64,000 nucleotides of DNA from an uncultured Saccharospirillaceae bacterium (GCA_947503895.1 CANNFT010000001.1:580343-644342); one strand, 5' to 3'; numbered from the stretch's first letter, positions 40,346-50,409 are shown. Numbers and translations are program-made. Notes: a model not told the origin generated them from the sequence alone.

Positions 40346-40467
40346 AACGATAAAAATAATAATTTAGCCGGCACACACCCTAAATCCGTTAGCACGCTGT
40401 GCGCTTGCGTATCTAATTTGAAAAACAGCAACGCTGTTATTTTGAAATTCAGATTATTTTTATCGTT
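40346..40467 (+). promoter_or_regulatory. Leader with 15-bp inverted repeat before the oxidoreductase operon
   Basis: AACGATAAAAATAAT (40346-40360) and its exact complement ATTATTTTTATCGTT (40453-40467) enclose 92 bp. Inside lies a small hairpin AACAGC/GCTGTT (40424-40438) followed by ATTTTG, which looks like a weak terminator. The right arm ends 31 bp before the start codon at 40499. The arrangement suggests an attenuator or paired operator. Confidence 0.45.
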
Positions 40468-40498
40468 GTCCAACTAAAGCGATGCAAGGACTAGCCAT

Positions 40499-43400
40499 AT
40501 GACATTGCAATCCGTAACACTGGACGATAAATATTCAAAACCTAACGGACAGGTTTACATGACCGGTATTCAAGCGCTTGTGCGCTTGCCGTTGCTGCAA
40601 TCCCAAAGGGACCAAGCATCGGGACTCAATACCGCTGGCTTTATTTCGGGGTATCGTGGCTCCCCACTTGGCGCCTTAGATGGCGCACTATGGAGTGCAG
40701 ATAAGTACCTTAAAAAACACAATATAACGTTTACACCGGGTGTAAATGAAGACATGGGTGCAACCGCCGTTTGGGGCACTCAGCAAGTCAATATGTACCC
40801 CGAGGCGAAATACGACGGTGTTTTTTCTATGTGGTATGGCAAAGGCCCCGGCGTCGACCGCTCTATGGATGTATTTAAGCACGCAAACGCGGCTGGCACC
40901 TCCAAGCACGGCGGTGTATTGCTGGTGGCCGGTGATGATCACGCATCCAAATCCTCAACGCTTCCCCACCAAAGCGAACACATGATGATCGCTGCCAGCA
41001 TTCCGGTATTGAATCCCGCTGGCGTTCAAGAAATTTTGGATTACGGCATGTTCGGCTGGGCGCTATCTCGTTACAGCGGCTGCTGGGTCTGCTTGAAATC
41101 CATCACTGAAGTCATGGACAGCGCGCAAGTCGTCGACGTCAACCCTGATCGCGTACAGGTCAATATTCCCACCGACTTTGAGTTACCTGAAGGTGGCATG
41201 CACATTCGTTGGCCCGATTCTCCGCAAGCGCAAGAAGCTCGCTTAAATCAATATAAAATATACAGCGCGATTGCATTCGCGAGAGCGAACGGTTTAAACA
41301 AAATCGTGACGGATAGCAAAAAACCAATTCTTGGTATCATTACGACTGGGAAATCCTATTTAGATGTACGCCAAGCGTTGGCAGATCTCGGCATTAATGA
41401 TGAGCTGGCATGTGAAATAGGCATACGGGTTTTCAAGGTTGGCATGAGCTGGCCTCTCGACCCCGTTATGACCCATGAGTTTGCAAATGGTTTGACTGAA
41501 GTATTAGTCGTTGAAGAGAAGCGTTCAATCTTAGAAGACCAAATTACGGGCCAACTGTACAACTGGCCCGTGGATGAACGTCCCCGCGTGATCGGTGAAT
41601 TCGACGAAGAACGTAAAAGTCTCCTACCCAATGTCACCGAATTAACACCTGCAATGATTGCTCGTGTAATCGCAGCCCGCATTGCTAAATTTTATACCAG
41701 CTCCGTTATTGAAGAACGCTTGGCGTTTTTAAATAAAAAAGAAGAAGCCTTAGCGAAACCACGTACCGGAATAGAACGCGTACCACACTATTGTTCTGGC
41801 TGCCCACATAATAGCTCAACTAAAGTACCGGAAGGCAGTCGAGCGTTAGGCGGCATTGGCTGCCACTACATGGTGAACTGGATGGATCGTTCGACTTCCA
41901 CGTTTACGCAAATGGGCGGCGAAGGGGTGACCTGGGTTGGTCAAGCGCCTTTTACTGCTGAAAAACACGTTTTTCAAAACTTAGGCGATGGTACTTATTT
42001 CCACTCGGGTATTCTCGCAATTCGTCAGGCTATTTCAGCAAAAGTTAACATCACGTATAAATTATTATACAACGATGCGGTCGCCATGACGGGTGGACAA
42101 CCCTTAGACGGCACACTAACGATTGAACAATTAACTCATCAACTTTCAGGCGAAGGAGTTAAACACCTTTACATCGTCAGTGATGACCCCGATAAATACG
42201 CCGACCGATCGCTATTCGCAAACGATGTGCATTTTTATCATCGTGATGACCTTGAAGCCGTCCAAAAAATGCTGCGTGAATTACCCGGTGTTTCCCTTCT
42301 GATTTATGATCAAACATGTGCATCTGAAAAACGCCGTCGACGTAAGCGTGGTCTGATGGAAGATCCACAAAAGCGCGTCATGATTAATTCCGACATTTGC
42401 GAAGGCTGTGGAGATTGCGGTAAGCAATCCAGTTGTCTTTCCGTCCTGCCAAAAGAAACAGAGCTCGGGCGAAAACGCACCATAGACCAAGACGCCTGTA
42501 ACAAGGATTTCAGTTGTGTTAATGGGTTTTGCCCAAGCTTTGTAACCGTACACGGCGGTCAACTGAAAAAGAGCAAGCCAGACTTATCATCTCATGCATT
42601 TGAGGATTTACCAGAACCACAGCAGCCCGATTTATCCGAACCGTGGAACGTTGTATTAACCGGCGTAGGTGGAACCGGTGTGGTCACCACTGCTGCTATC
42701 ATTGGTATGGCAGCACACCTCGAAGGTAAAGGTGTTTCTGTTTTAGATATGACAGGGCTCGCACAGAAATTTGGTGCGGTGATCAGTCACATCCGATTCG
42801 CTAAAACTCCTGCCGATATTCACGCCGTGCGCATACCAGCGGGTGAGGCAAACTTATTATTGGGCTGCGACCTTGTGGTTAGTGCGGGTGACGAGGCGCT
42901 CGCCAAAGTGAATGATAAAATCACCTACGGTATCGTTAACGAATACCAAGCTATTACCGCTGAGTTCACACGCAATGCAGATGCTGAGTTCCCCGCTGAA
43001 TCGATGAAATCAACGGTTGCTGAAGCGGTGGGAGAAGATAAATGCCAATATCTTAATGCCACTCGTATGGCAAAAGCATTAGTGGGCAACAGCATGGCCA
43101 CGAACTTATTCATGGTGGGATACGCATTACAAAAAGGCATGATTCCGCTTTCGCTTGAAGCCGTTGTCAAAGCCATCGAATTAAATGGTGCGTCTGTTGA
43201 GTCCAACAAAACAGCGCTCTTATGGGGGCGTCGAGCTGCACACGATGCTTTAGCCGTTGAGAGCGTCATTCAAAATAGTCAAACCGTTAAAACCGTCAAG
43301 CCTAAACTCACGAATTTAAACGATATTGTTCAACATCGAATGACTTTGTTAGAGCAATATCAAAACCGTGGCTACGCGCTGAAGTACGAATCGATCATCA

Positions 43401-43981
43401 ATAAAGTTCGCCAAACTGAACACGAGAATTGTTCGGGAAGCTCACGTTTCACGCAGGCGGTTGCCACTAATCTTTATAAAGTCATGGCTTACAAAGATGA
43501 ATACGAAGTGGCTCGTATGATGGCTGATTCAAAGTTCAAGGAAGAAATTGCCGGCCAATTCGAAGGCGATTACACACTGCACTTCCATATGGCCCCTCCC
43601 CTTATTTCACGTGTCGATAAAACGACGGGCAGACCTAAAAAACGTGAACTAGGTGCATGGGCAATGCACGTATTTAAATGGTTACGTCATTTAAAATTTC
43701 TACGCGGTACTCACATGGACTTGTTTGGTTTTACAGAAGAGCGCCGAGAAGAAAGAGCATTGGTCAAACGTTATATCGAAAATGTTGAACGAATTATTGG
43801 AGACTTGTCGTCGTCTAATATGGTAACCGCATTAGAGCTCGCCAATCTTCCTCAATCTATTCGTGGCTTTGGCCCCGTAAAATTATCCAGTCTTGAAGCA
43901 GCAAAACAAAAAGAACAGGAACTGCTCAGCCAGTATTTTGAGGAGCCTGTCAAATCCTACCAACCTGTGAGTCAGAGGTAA
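40499..43981 (+). CDS. Indolepyruvate ferredoxin oxidoreductase, fused alpha-beta
   Basis: 1160 residues, the fused IorA-IorB form. The N-terminal region carries pyrimidine/TPP-type domains (TAGFISGYRGSPLGALDGAL, GVNEDMGATAVWGTQQ). A TPP-binding half follows (HYCSGCPHNSST, GGIGCHYMVNWMDRST, MTGGQPLDGTLT). A central ferredoxin-like segment holds [4Fe-4S] cysteines (NSDICEGCGDCGKQSSCL, CVNGFCPS). The gamma/beta-type domain begins near VVLTGVGGTGVVTTAAIIG. It oxidatively decarboxylates aryl- or branched-chain 2-oxoacids to acyl-CoA. Paired with the dehydrogenase 2 bp downstream, it should complete amino acid breakdown. GCAAGG precedes the ATG. Confidence 0.93.
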   Translation: MTLQSVTLDDKYSKPNGQVYMTGIQALVRLPLLQSQRDQASGLNTAGFISGYRGSPLGALDGALWSADKYLKKHNITFTPGVNEDMGATAVWGTQQVNMYPEAKYDGVFSMWYGKGPGVDRSMDVFKHANAAGTSKHGGVLLVAGDDHASKSSTLPHQSEHMMIAASIPVLNPAGVQEILDYGMFGWALSRYSGCWVCLKSITEVMDSAQVVDVNPDRVQVNIPTDFELPEGGMHIRWPDSPQAQEARLNQYKIYSAIAFARANGLNKIVTDSKKPILGIITTGKSYLDVRQALADLGINDELACEIGIRVFKVGMSWPLDPVMTHEFANGLTEVLVVEEKRSILEDQITGQLYNWPVDERPRVIGEFDEERKSLLPNVTELTPAMIARVIAARIAKFYTSSVIEERLAFLNKKEEALAKPRTGIERVPHYCSGCPHNSSTKVPEGSRALGGIGCHYMVNWMDRSTSTFTQMGGEGVTWVGQAPFTAEKHVFQNLGDGTYFHSGILAIRQAISAKVNITYKLLYNDAVAMTGGQPLDGTLTIEQLTHQLSGEGVKHLYIVSDDPDKYADRSLFANDVHFYHRDDLEAVQKMLRELPGVSLLIYDQTCASEKRRRRKRGLMEDPQKRVMINSDICEGCGDCGKQSSCLSVLPKETELGRKRTIDQDACNKDFSCVNGFCPSFVTVHGGQLKKSKPDLSSHAFEDLPEPQQPDLSEPWNVVLTGVGGTGVVTTAAIIGMAAHLEGKGVSVLDMTGLAQKFGAVISHIRFAKTPADIHAVRIPAGEANLLLGCDLVVSAGDEALAKVNDKITYGIVNEYQAITAEFTRNADAEFPAESMKSTVAEAVGEDKCQYLNATRMAKALVGNSMATNLFMVGYALQKGMIPLSLEAVVKAIELNGASVESNKTALLWGRRAAHDALAVESVIQNSQTVKTVKPKLTNLNDIVQHRMTLLEQYQNRGYALKYESIINKVRQTEHENCSGSSRFTQAVATNLYKVMAYKDEYEVARMMADSKFKEEIAGQFEGDYTLHFHMAPPLISRVDKTTGRPKKRELGAWAMHVFKWLRHLKFLRGTHMDLFGFTEERREERALVKRYIENVERIIGDLSSSNMVTALELANLPQSIRGFGPVKLSSLEAAKQKEQELLSQYFEEPVKSYQPVSQR

Positions 43982-43983
43982 GC

Positions 43984-45075
43984 ATGTCAGTCTTTTCCCA
44001 TAAACATTTCGCAAATCATGAGAATGTACATTTTCATCACGATAAAAAAAGCGGATTGAAAGCCATCGTTGCCGTGCACAACACGAACTTAGGACCGGCA
44101 TTAGGCGGTTGCAGAATGTTTCCTTATGCCACAGATGAGGACGCACTTAGCGATGTATTAAAGCTATCTCGTGGCATGAGCTATAAATCAGCTATGGCTA
44201 ACTTAGCACTGGGCGGTGGTAAAAGTGTCATTATTGGTGATCCAAAGACAGAAAAGACGCCAGCTTTACTGCACGCTATGGGCGATTTTTTAGAATCACT
44301 CGGTGGACAGTACATCGTGGCAGAAGACTCAGGCACCAGTGTCCCAGATTTACAAGAGATGGCCACGCACAGCAAATACGTTGCCGGCATTCAGAGCAAA
44401 ATGGATATCAACGGTAACGCCATTAGCGGCGACCCATCACCTGCTACAGCTTATGGTGTTTATACCGGTATTCGTGCGGCCGTATCCTTCCGCTACCATT
44501 CGAACCTTAATGGCGTGCGCGTGGCGATACAAGGCTTGGGTAACGTTGGCATGTACCTCGCGCAACACCTTTATGATGCGGGTGCCATATTAACCGTGTG
44601 CGATCTTGATGAAGACAAGCTGAATATGGCGCGCATTCGTTGGAATGCAAATGTTGTTAGATTAAACGAGATTTTTTCCGCCGATGTGGATGTGTTTGCG
44701 CCCTGCGCAATGGGCGGCGCAATTAATGACGACAGTCTAGCGGTGATGAAAGCAAGGATTATCGCAGGTGCTGCTAACAATCAGCTAGCAGAAGTGCGAC
44801 ATGACCAAACTGTCACCAACAAAGGCATTCTGTATGCGCCCGATTACGTCATTAATGCCGGCGGTATTATCGACGTCTCTTACGAGGGAGCAGATTACAA
44901 TGCACGCGTCAGCCGCCAGCATGTAGAAAGTATCTCTGATACTTTAACGGAGATTTTTGAACGCGCGAAGCAAACGGGCTTACCAACAAAATTGTTGGCC
45001 AATCAAATCGCCGAAGAGCGAATGAATGCCAAAAAAGTCACATTAACGGGAGAGGTTGAACGTGTAGCCTCTTAA
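43984..45075 (+). CDS. Leucine/valine/phenylalanine dehydrogenase
   Basis: 363 residues, standard for leucine dehydrogenases. The N-terminal domain has LGPALGGCRMFPY and the catalytic Lys in NLALGGGKSVIIGDP. The Rossmann domain has GLGNVGMYLAQHL and CDLDEDKL. PDYVINAGGIIDV and the octamer-type C-terminus follow. It deaminates branched-chain (or Phe) amino acids to 2-oxoacids with NAD. It starts 2 bp after the oxidoreductase stop codon, so the two enzymes probably work in sequence. Leu, Val or Phe preference cannot be told. Confidence 0.93.
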   Translation: MSVFSHKHFANHENVHFHHDKKSGLKAIVAVHNTNLGPALGGCRMFPYATDEDALSDVLKLSRGMSYKSAMANLALGGGKSVIIGDPKTEKTPALLHAMGDFLESLGGQYIVAEDSGTSVPDLQEMATHSKYVAGIQSKMDINGNAISGDPSPATAYGVYTGIRAAVSFRYHSNLNGVRVAIQGLGNVGMYLAQHLYDAGAILTVCDLDEDKLNMARIRWNANVVRLNEIFSADVDVFAPCAMGGAINDDSLAVMKARIIAGAANNQLAEVRHDQTVTNKGILYAPDYVINAGGIIDVSYEGADYNARVSRQHVESISDTLTEIFERAKQTGLPTKLLANQIAEERMNAKKVTLTGEVERVAS

Positions 45076-45150
45076 TTTTTGAGCACCACTAAACCAGCAG
45101 ATTGCGATAACCCTCCGCTCAGCGGTCTGTTGGTTTAAATATCTTCCAAC

Positions 45151-45198
45151 CACTACCACTACCACTACCACTACCACTACCACTACCACTACCACTAC
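45151..45198. repeat. Microsatellite, eight perfect copies of CACTAC
   Basis: 48 bp of uninterrupted hexamer lie between the convergent leucine dehydrogenase and YHS genes. No gene crosses it convincingly: a minus-strand frame reading Ser-Gly repeats begins at a TTG inside the YHS gene and has no ribosome site. Such arrays change copy number by slippage. Confidence 0.95.
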
Positions 45199-45276
45199 AA
45201 TAAATTTTAATGCTTACGGCGTATGATTCGCTTATTAGACTGCTTAATAAAATATAATTCGCCGCTGACTGACGGT

Positions 45277-45777
45277 CTAAATGGACTCTCCAGCGCGCCA
45301 ATGCTCATCCGCTTTTTCTAACAACTCCGGCGTATACTCTTTTTGCCAATCTTTTTTGGCATCTTCCACAAAAAAAAGGAGTACCTGCCCATCGCGAACT
45401 TCAAATACCGAAGGGTCAGACACGATGGTTAACCCAGTGGTCACCGCTTTTGCACAATAGCCACCGAATTTTGGAGCATACTTTTCTGGCTCAGCATCGA
45501 AGCTTTTTTTTCGACCTTCGCTGGCAAAATACCAAGTCACTCCTTTCCACTGCGTCGAAAACTCAGCGACCCCTTTTTCAGCTCGCCCACTTTCGAGATA
45601 AGCCACCGTGTCGTAGCCATTGATGGCAATTCCATTTTTGGCGCTAACAGGACCCCACATACCCACCGGACCAATGCTAAGCTTGATACTCATAACGATA
45701 ATCGCGGCTGAAAATAACAGTAATATCACCGCGATGACCGTCAATATTTTATGACGTACAAAAAATGATTGAGCCAT
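45277..45777 (-). CDS. YHS domain membrane-anchored protein
   Basis: 166 residues: one N-terminal membrane helix (about 10-31), then a YHS domain with the typical GIAINGYDTVAYLESGRAEKG, WYFASEGRKKSFDAEPEKYAPKFGGYCA core. YHS domains sit in copper or metal-handling proteins and in some ferredoxin-like proteins; the Cys in GGYCA is the usual metal-site residue. It is probably periplasmic and tethered to the inner membrane. The substrate is unknown. Confidence 0.85.
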   Translation of the reverse strand: MAQSFFVRHKILTVIAVILLLFSAAIIVMSIKLSIGPVGMWGPVSAKNGIAINGYDTVAYLESGRAEKGVAEFSTQWKGVTWYFASEGRKKSFDAEPEKYAPKFGGYCAKAVTTGLTIVSDPSVFEVRDGQVLLFFVEDAKKDWQKEYTPELLEKADEHWRAGESI

Positions 45778-46151
45778 TAGAGCGCGTCCTAAATTGAAGG
45801 AAAACCTTCATAGTATAGACAGTCAGGCAGCCCAACCGTGCGACGAGTATAATATTGGCTCAGAATAAGCTATAACCCTCGCGCATAAGGTCGGCGCCGG
45901 CGGCGTCCCCTAGGGTATCCGTTCACTCGATAGGTAGCCTGTCCGACTCGGTGCGGAAAATTGAATGATTATCACTAAAACTAGGCAAACTGATAGACAA
46001 TCTAGTCATTTTGAAACAGGACAAGCTATGCCAAACACGGTGATTGGCATAGTGTTAGCAATTGCATGATCAACATCACAAAAATGCCTTTGCACCGTCC
46101 CCAACTAGGCTATACCGTTTACTCTGCCCAAAACAGTGCATAAAACGATCT
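45778..46151. other. Divergent intergenic region
   Basis: Upstream of both the YHS gene and the adenylate cyclase gene. A GC-rich patch (45885-45925) stands out against AT-rich flanks. An in-frame TTG at 46062 could extend the cyclase by 30 residues but lacks a ribosome site. Nothing else was found. Confidence 0.4.
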
Positions 46152-47561
46152 ATGATAAGAACAGTTCCTAATAATGGAGGCCGCAGATTCCCTTTCTTTT
46201 GGCAGGTGACCCTAGCTATGGGATTGCTTGTATTTTTGTCGCTAGGGCTGCTCTGGAGCTATTTACAGGTTAATTTAAACCAATTGCTAAACCAGCAAGC
46301 CGATACGTTTGGTCAGGCCATTGCTCGCCAAATTGCTGAGAGCACGGCTGAGCTGGTCATGGCTGAAGACGAAGTCACGCTCAATACGATGATGGCCAGC
46401 GTTATTTCGCAGAATGAAAACATATTGCGAATCGACATTTTAGATGATCAAGGCGAAACATTGGCCTTTAGCCAGCGACCGGGGTTAATGATGGTCGAAA
46501 AGCCTGTTTCAGCAAATATCGCGCATTATGAGACTAACGTGAATTTTCACGACGTAGTCGCGGGCCATGTATTGCTACAGCTCGATAAAAGTCCGATTAC
46601 CAACTCTGTGAAATCCACCATTAAGATGATGAGTATTTTGGCCAGCTTGGTGGGCATATTTTTACTGGGGTTTGCGGCATTTATTGCCAATAGACTGACG
46701 CGCCCCATGAGAGAACTTGGCAAAGTGGCCAATGAAGTCGCCAGTGGCAACCTTTCACCTGCGCTACCCAAAACCGGCAACAATGAGGCAGGTGATCTGG
46801 TCGCTTCGTTTGATAATATGCTTCAAGGACTAAAAGATAAAAAGTCTATCGAACATCGTTTTAGTAGTTACGTTTCGCAGGATATTGCACACGATATTCT
46901 CTCGGACCTAAGCCAAACCCGCATGCCACTAAAACCGGTTTATGGTTCTGTTCTCTTCATAGACATAGTGGGCTTTACCACCCTGTGTGAAGAAGTCAGC
47001 CCGCAAGAAGTCGCCGATATTCTGGATCAATATTATTTCTTAGTGAATCAAGCGGCCAAAATGTACCAAGGAACCGTCGACAAGTTTATTGGGGATGGGG
47101 CGATGATCACTTTTGGTGTGAACCGTAATGACCCAAGACACAGTATTAATGGGGTGTGCGCAGCCCAAATTTTCCTTCGTCTTGCTGCAATGATGAACGA
47201 ACAGAGACAGTTGAACCACAAGCCGAATCTACACTTTCATCTTGGACTGCATTGCGGAGAGATGTTGGCCGGCACCATTGGCCACACAGAACGCATGCAA
47301 TTTACCGTCGTCGGGGATGCAGTCAACATAGCGGCTCGACTCTGTAGCCTCGGCACACCCGATCACTTGTTAATCAGCGAAGATGTTTGTCACCATCCCG
47401 AAGCTGCTGGGTTGATTGAAACAGGCCCTGTCCAGTGTCTTCAATTGAAGGGTAAAACGGATGCGATTAATACCTACAGTGTTCTAAACCTTGCACCTAA
47501 ATTTAACCGGTTACTCAAGCAACAACAATCCGAAATGGAAGCAATGCAAGCCCATGGCTAA
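46152..47561 (+). CDS. Class III adenylate cyclase with HAMP domain
   Basis: About 469 residues. Membrane helices at 16-38 and 160-182 enclose a periplasmic sensor of about 120 residues. A HAMP domain follows (NRLTRPMRELGKVANEVASG), then the cyclase domain. Metal-binding Asp271 (LFIDIVGFTTLCEE) and Asp315 (VDKFIGDGAMITFG) are present. Lys311 and Asp389 (VVGDAVNIAARL) select ATP, and Arg397 is the transition-state residue. All residues needed for cAMP synthesis are visible. The start is uncertain: the ATG at 46152 has no strong ribosome site. It overlaps the next lipoprotein gene by 8 bp. Confidence 0.9.
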   Translation: MIRTVPNNGGRRFPFFWQVTLAMGLLVFLSLGLLWSYLQVNLNQLLNQQADTFGQAIARQIAESTAELVMAEDEVTLNTMMASVISQNENILRIDILDDQGETLAFSQRPGLMMVEKPVSANIAHYETNVNFHDVVAGHVLLQLDKSPITNSVKSTIKMMSILASLVGIFLLGFAAFIANRLTRPMRELGKVANEVASGNLSPALPKTGNNEAGDLVASFDNMLQGLKDKKSIEHRFSSYVSQDIAHDILSDLSQTRMPLKPVYGSVLFIDIVGFTTLCEEVSPQEVADILDQYYFLVNQAAKMYQGTVDKFIGDGAMITFGVNRNDPRHSINGVCAAQIFLRLAAMMNEQRQLNHKPNLHFHLGLHCGEMLAGTIGHTERMQFTVVGDAVNIAARLCSLGTPDHLLISEDVCHHPEAAGLIETGPVQCLQLKGKTDAINTYSVLNLAPKFNRLLKQQQSEMEAMQAHG

Positions 47562-48711
47562 ATCTATTTCAGCTTCGATACTACTTTCAACTTCGTGCCT
47601 ATTGTTACTAAACGGTTGCGCACTCGATTTAATTCGCCCAAACGTTACCGCTGCCGAATATGTTGAACAACATAAATACAAACAAGCTCTGGCCAAGCTG
47701 CTCACCGAGCAAAATGCACTTGTGGTTTCGTTGAATAAGCCGATGCCCACGCAAAATCTTTATAGCCCCCCTTCCATGAGAGACTCATGGCCCTATGCGA
47801 CTGATTACGAAATTATTAAGGCCGATTTTCTCGCCAAACGAGCAAATGATGTAAAGCGCGCGGACAGACTTAAGGCGCTGCTAAAAGACATCAATTCAAA
47901 GTCAGATCAATACCGCAAAAAACTCATTTCCGTGTTAAATAAAGAAACGCAACGCAGTAAATGGTATGAAGCGAGCGTGACAGCTGCACAGCTCAATGAA
48001 AACGTGCCTCCTCACCCTTCTATTGAAAAAAGTTTACACCGCTATCATGTAAAACAAGCGCAAGCACAACGCAAAGTAGATACAAAAGTAGCCATTGCGC
48101 AAGCTCATTACCTGATCGAAAAAGAAAAAGAGTTTCATTTTCATTATGGGAAAAATACCCAAGTATTACCCCATGAAAGAAAACAGCTCGCAGCTGAGAA
48201 AAAAGCGCTTGCCGATCGATTGCTAGAGTTATCTGCTGCTGCTATTGAAGTTCAAGATTATCATCAGGCTGAAGCCAGCTACGAAGTTGCGCTGGTACTT
48301 GACCAAAATAGCGTTGCACCAGACCATGGCAAAGCCATTACAAACGGTCTGGCACAAAAAACACAGAAGACCATTCGTCAACGCCAAAAGAAGTTGCTAC
48401 GGGAAATGAACGCAGCGTTACGAAACAAAGAGTTTAGTGAAATTAAAAAACTGGAAAAAATACTGTCGCACTCCCCCTTTCAAGGACAAGCAGTAAAAGA
48501 AACATTGCTTAAAGCTGAAAAGCTCATTAGTTCAACGGCTATTGGTCTAGATAAGCGTGCAGATAAAGTCTACCGTCAAGGCAAAATCCAAGAAGCCATT
48601 CAATTGTGGGAACGTTCGCAAGCGCTCTTCCCTCACCTACCAGGTGTTAAAGACAAACTGCAACGCGCCATTAAGGTGAAATCAAAGTTGGATAAACTTC
48701 GCAATGGTTAG
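47554..48711 (+). CDS. Lipoprotein of unknown function, helical repeats
   Basis: 385 residues. The signal ends in the lipobox LLNGC (Cys about 21). The rest is very rich in Lys, Gln and Ala and looks helical, with TPR-like pieces (QDYHQAEASYEVALVLDQNS, KVYRQGKIQEAIQLWERSQAL). No named family is recognised. The ATG at 47554 overlaps the cyclase stop, so it is translated together with the cyclase. It may be a periplasmic partner of its sensor domain, but this is inferred only from the coupling. Confidence 0.75.
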   Translation: MAKSISASILLSTSCLLLLNGCALDLIRPNVTAAEYVEQHKYKQALAKLLTEQNALVVSLNKPMPTQNLYSPPSMRDSWPYATDYEIIKADFLAKRANDVKRADRLKALLKDINSKSDQYRKKLISVLNKETQRSKWYEASVTAAQLNENVPPHPSIEKSLHRYHVKQAQAQRKVDTKVAIAQAHYLIEKEKEFHFHYGKNTQVLPHERKQLAAEKKALADRLLELSAAAIEVQDYHQAEASYEVALVLDQNSVAPDHGKAITNGLAQKTQKTIRQRQKKLLREMNAALRNKEFSEIKKLEKILSHSPFQGQAVKETLLKAEKLISSTAIGLDKRADKVYRQGKIQEAIQLWERSQALFPHLPGVKDKLQRAIKVKSKLDKLRNG

Positions 48712-48947
48712 TCACGGTTAAGCCCTCTCATTTTGAACGATGGTTTCAATACTTAACCCGCTTTTTCATTTGCCCAACCAGCAAATGCCATTACCTCGTA
48801 CAAACACCGCCTATTTCACAACACATTGACGCTTCTATGCATCTAAGACCGAAGAATATGCGGATTAATTGTAGCCTTTGCATCTAATGGTTGAAATCAC
48901 TCCTTAAATCGCTCTAATCTCAGACTATTAAATGACTGGTCTGTAGT

Positions 48948-50357
48948 ATGTTTATTAGCACCCTTGATCTTTTTAAAGTCGGAATTGGCCCTTCCAGCTC
49001 TCATACGATGGGACCAATGGAGGCAGCCGTTGATTTCCGAAATCGAATGGCAGAATGGATGAACGATCATTCAGATGATGATCAGCCTTATCGTGTACGG
49101 TGCACACTAAAAGGTAGCCTCGCATTTACAGGAAAAGGTCATGCAACGGACAATGCCGTGGTGCTGGGGTTACATGGCTATCAACCAAAATCATTGGCTT
49201 CGGTTAACGTCCCTGAGAAATTAAAAGCCATTCAAGAAAAGTCGGCCATCAACGTCGTTTATCGCACAACTGATCAAACCCAATCATCAACACAATTCAG
49301 CATTCATTTTCAGCACGATCAAGATGTTGTGTTTGATTTCGGCGAGCCATTGTCCGAGCATCCAAACGGAATGATCTTTGAGCTTTTGCAACAAGACACA
49401 GTGGTGCTTTCCGAAACGTATTTTTCAATTGGTGGAGGCTTTATCACCACGTTATCGGATATCAATGCCCTTGAAGCCCCTTTAAAAATTCTAGACGCTG
49501 AACATTGCCCCTACGGCTTCGAAAGTGCCAAAACCATGTTACAGATGAGTCGTACGAATGGGCTCTCGATTGCCGAAATGAAGTACAAAAATGAACTGTC
49601 GTATTATCCTCAAGAAGAGCTAGATTCTCAGCTCGATATTCTCTGGCAAGCCATGAAAAATTGTGTCGAGCTGGGCCTCGACGCAGAGGGCGAACTCCCT
49701 GGTGAACTCCACATTCAGCGACGTGCAAGAAAACTTTACGAGCAATTAAAACCCACTGATGCATCTTGCACGGTGAATGATTGGCTATGTGCCTACGCGA
49801 TGGCTGTAAATGAAGAAAATGCTGCTGGGCACATGGTGGTCACGGCACCGACCAACGGCGCAGCTGGAGTGGTGCCTTCCGTTCTCTATTATTTTATGAA
49901 ACATGAATCGGGCACCATTAAAGATGCTCGCGAATTCCTTCTCACCGCGGGCGCTATTGGTGGCTTAATTAAGCATAAAAGCTCGATATCTGGCGCAGAA
50001 GTGGGCTGTCAGGGCGAAGTCGGCAGTGCCGCTGCAATGGCCGCTGCTGGATTATGCGCGGTTAGAGGTGGCAGTCCAGAACAAGTCGAAAACGCCGCTG
50101 AAATAGCGCTTGAGCACCACCTAGGCATGACCTGTGATCCAGTCGCTGGCTTAGTGCAAGTCCCCTGCATTGAACGAAATGGCTTTGGCGCCATTAAAGC
50201 ATTTACCGCAGCAAATTTGGCATTGCGAGGCAGTGGCCAACATTTTATGCCGCTTGATAATTGTATAGAAGCCATGAAGCAAACCGGCCTAGAAATGTCT
50301 CATAAGTACAAAGAAACATCGTTAGGGGGATTGGCCGTTAGCATTACAGAATGCTAA
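48948..50357 (+). CDS. sdaA: L-serine ammonia-lyase
   Basis: 469 residues, the single-chain SdaA/SdaB form. The N-terminal beta domain starts with [20 protein letters not shown]. The alpha domain holds [38 protein letters not shown] and [20 protein letters not shown], whose cysteines bind the oxygen-sensitive [4Fe-4S] cluster. It converts L-serine to pyruvate and ammonia in the cytoplasm. A strong terminator follows 4 bp after the stop. Confidence 0.96.
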   Translation: MFISTLDLFKVGIGPSSSHTMGPMEAAVDFRNRMAEWMNDHSDDDQPYRVRCTLKGSLAFTGKGHATDNAVVLGLHGYQPKSLASVNVPEKLKAIQEKSAINVVYRTTDQTQSSTQFSIHFQHDQDVVFDFGEPLSEHPNGMIFELLQQDTVVLSETYFSIGGGFITTLSDINALEAPLKILDAEHCPYGFESAKTMLQMSRTNGLSIAEMKYKNELSYYPQEELDSQLDILWQAMKNCVELGLDAEGELPGELHIQRRARKLYEQLKPTDASCTVNDWLCAYAMAVNEENAAGHMVVTAPTNGAAGVVPSVLYYFMKHESGTIKDAREFLLTAGAIGGLIKHKSSISGAEVGCQGEVGSAAAMAAAGLCAVRGGSPEQVENAAEIALEHHLGMTCDPVAGLVQVPCIERNGFGAIKAFTAANLALRGSGQHFMPLDNCIEAMKQTGLEMSHKYKETSLGGLAVSITEC

Positions 50358-50360
50358 TAA

Positions 50361-50393
50361 AAATATGCAGCGCTACTACGCTGCATATTTTTA
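50361..50393 (+). terminator. Rho-independent terminator after sdaA
   Basis: AAATATGCAGCG pairs with CGCTGCATATTT (12 bp) around a 6-nt loop, followed by TTT. It may also serve the convergent gene ending at 50410. Confidence 0.85.
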
Positions 50394-50409
50394 TGTCCGA
50401 CATTTTATT

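Noticed and set aside
45119..45301. Minus-strand frame with Ser-Gly repeats
   Set aside because: The repeat is just the translation of the CACTAC microsatellite; the start is a TTG inside the YHS gene in another frame.
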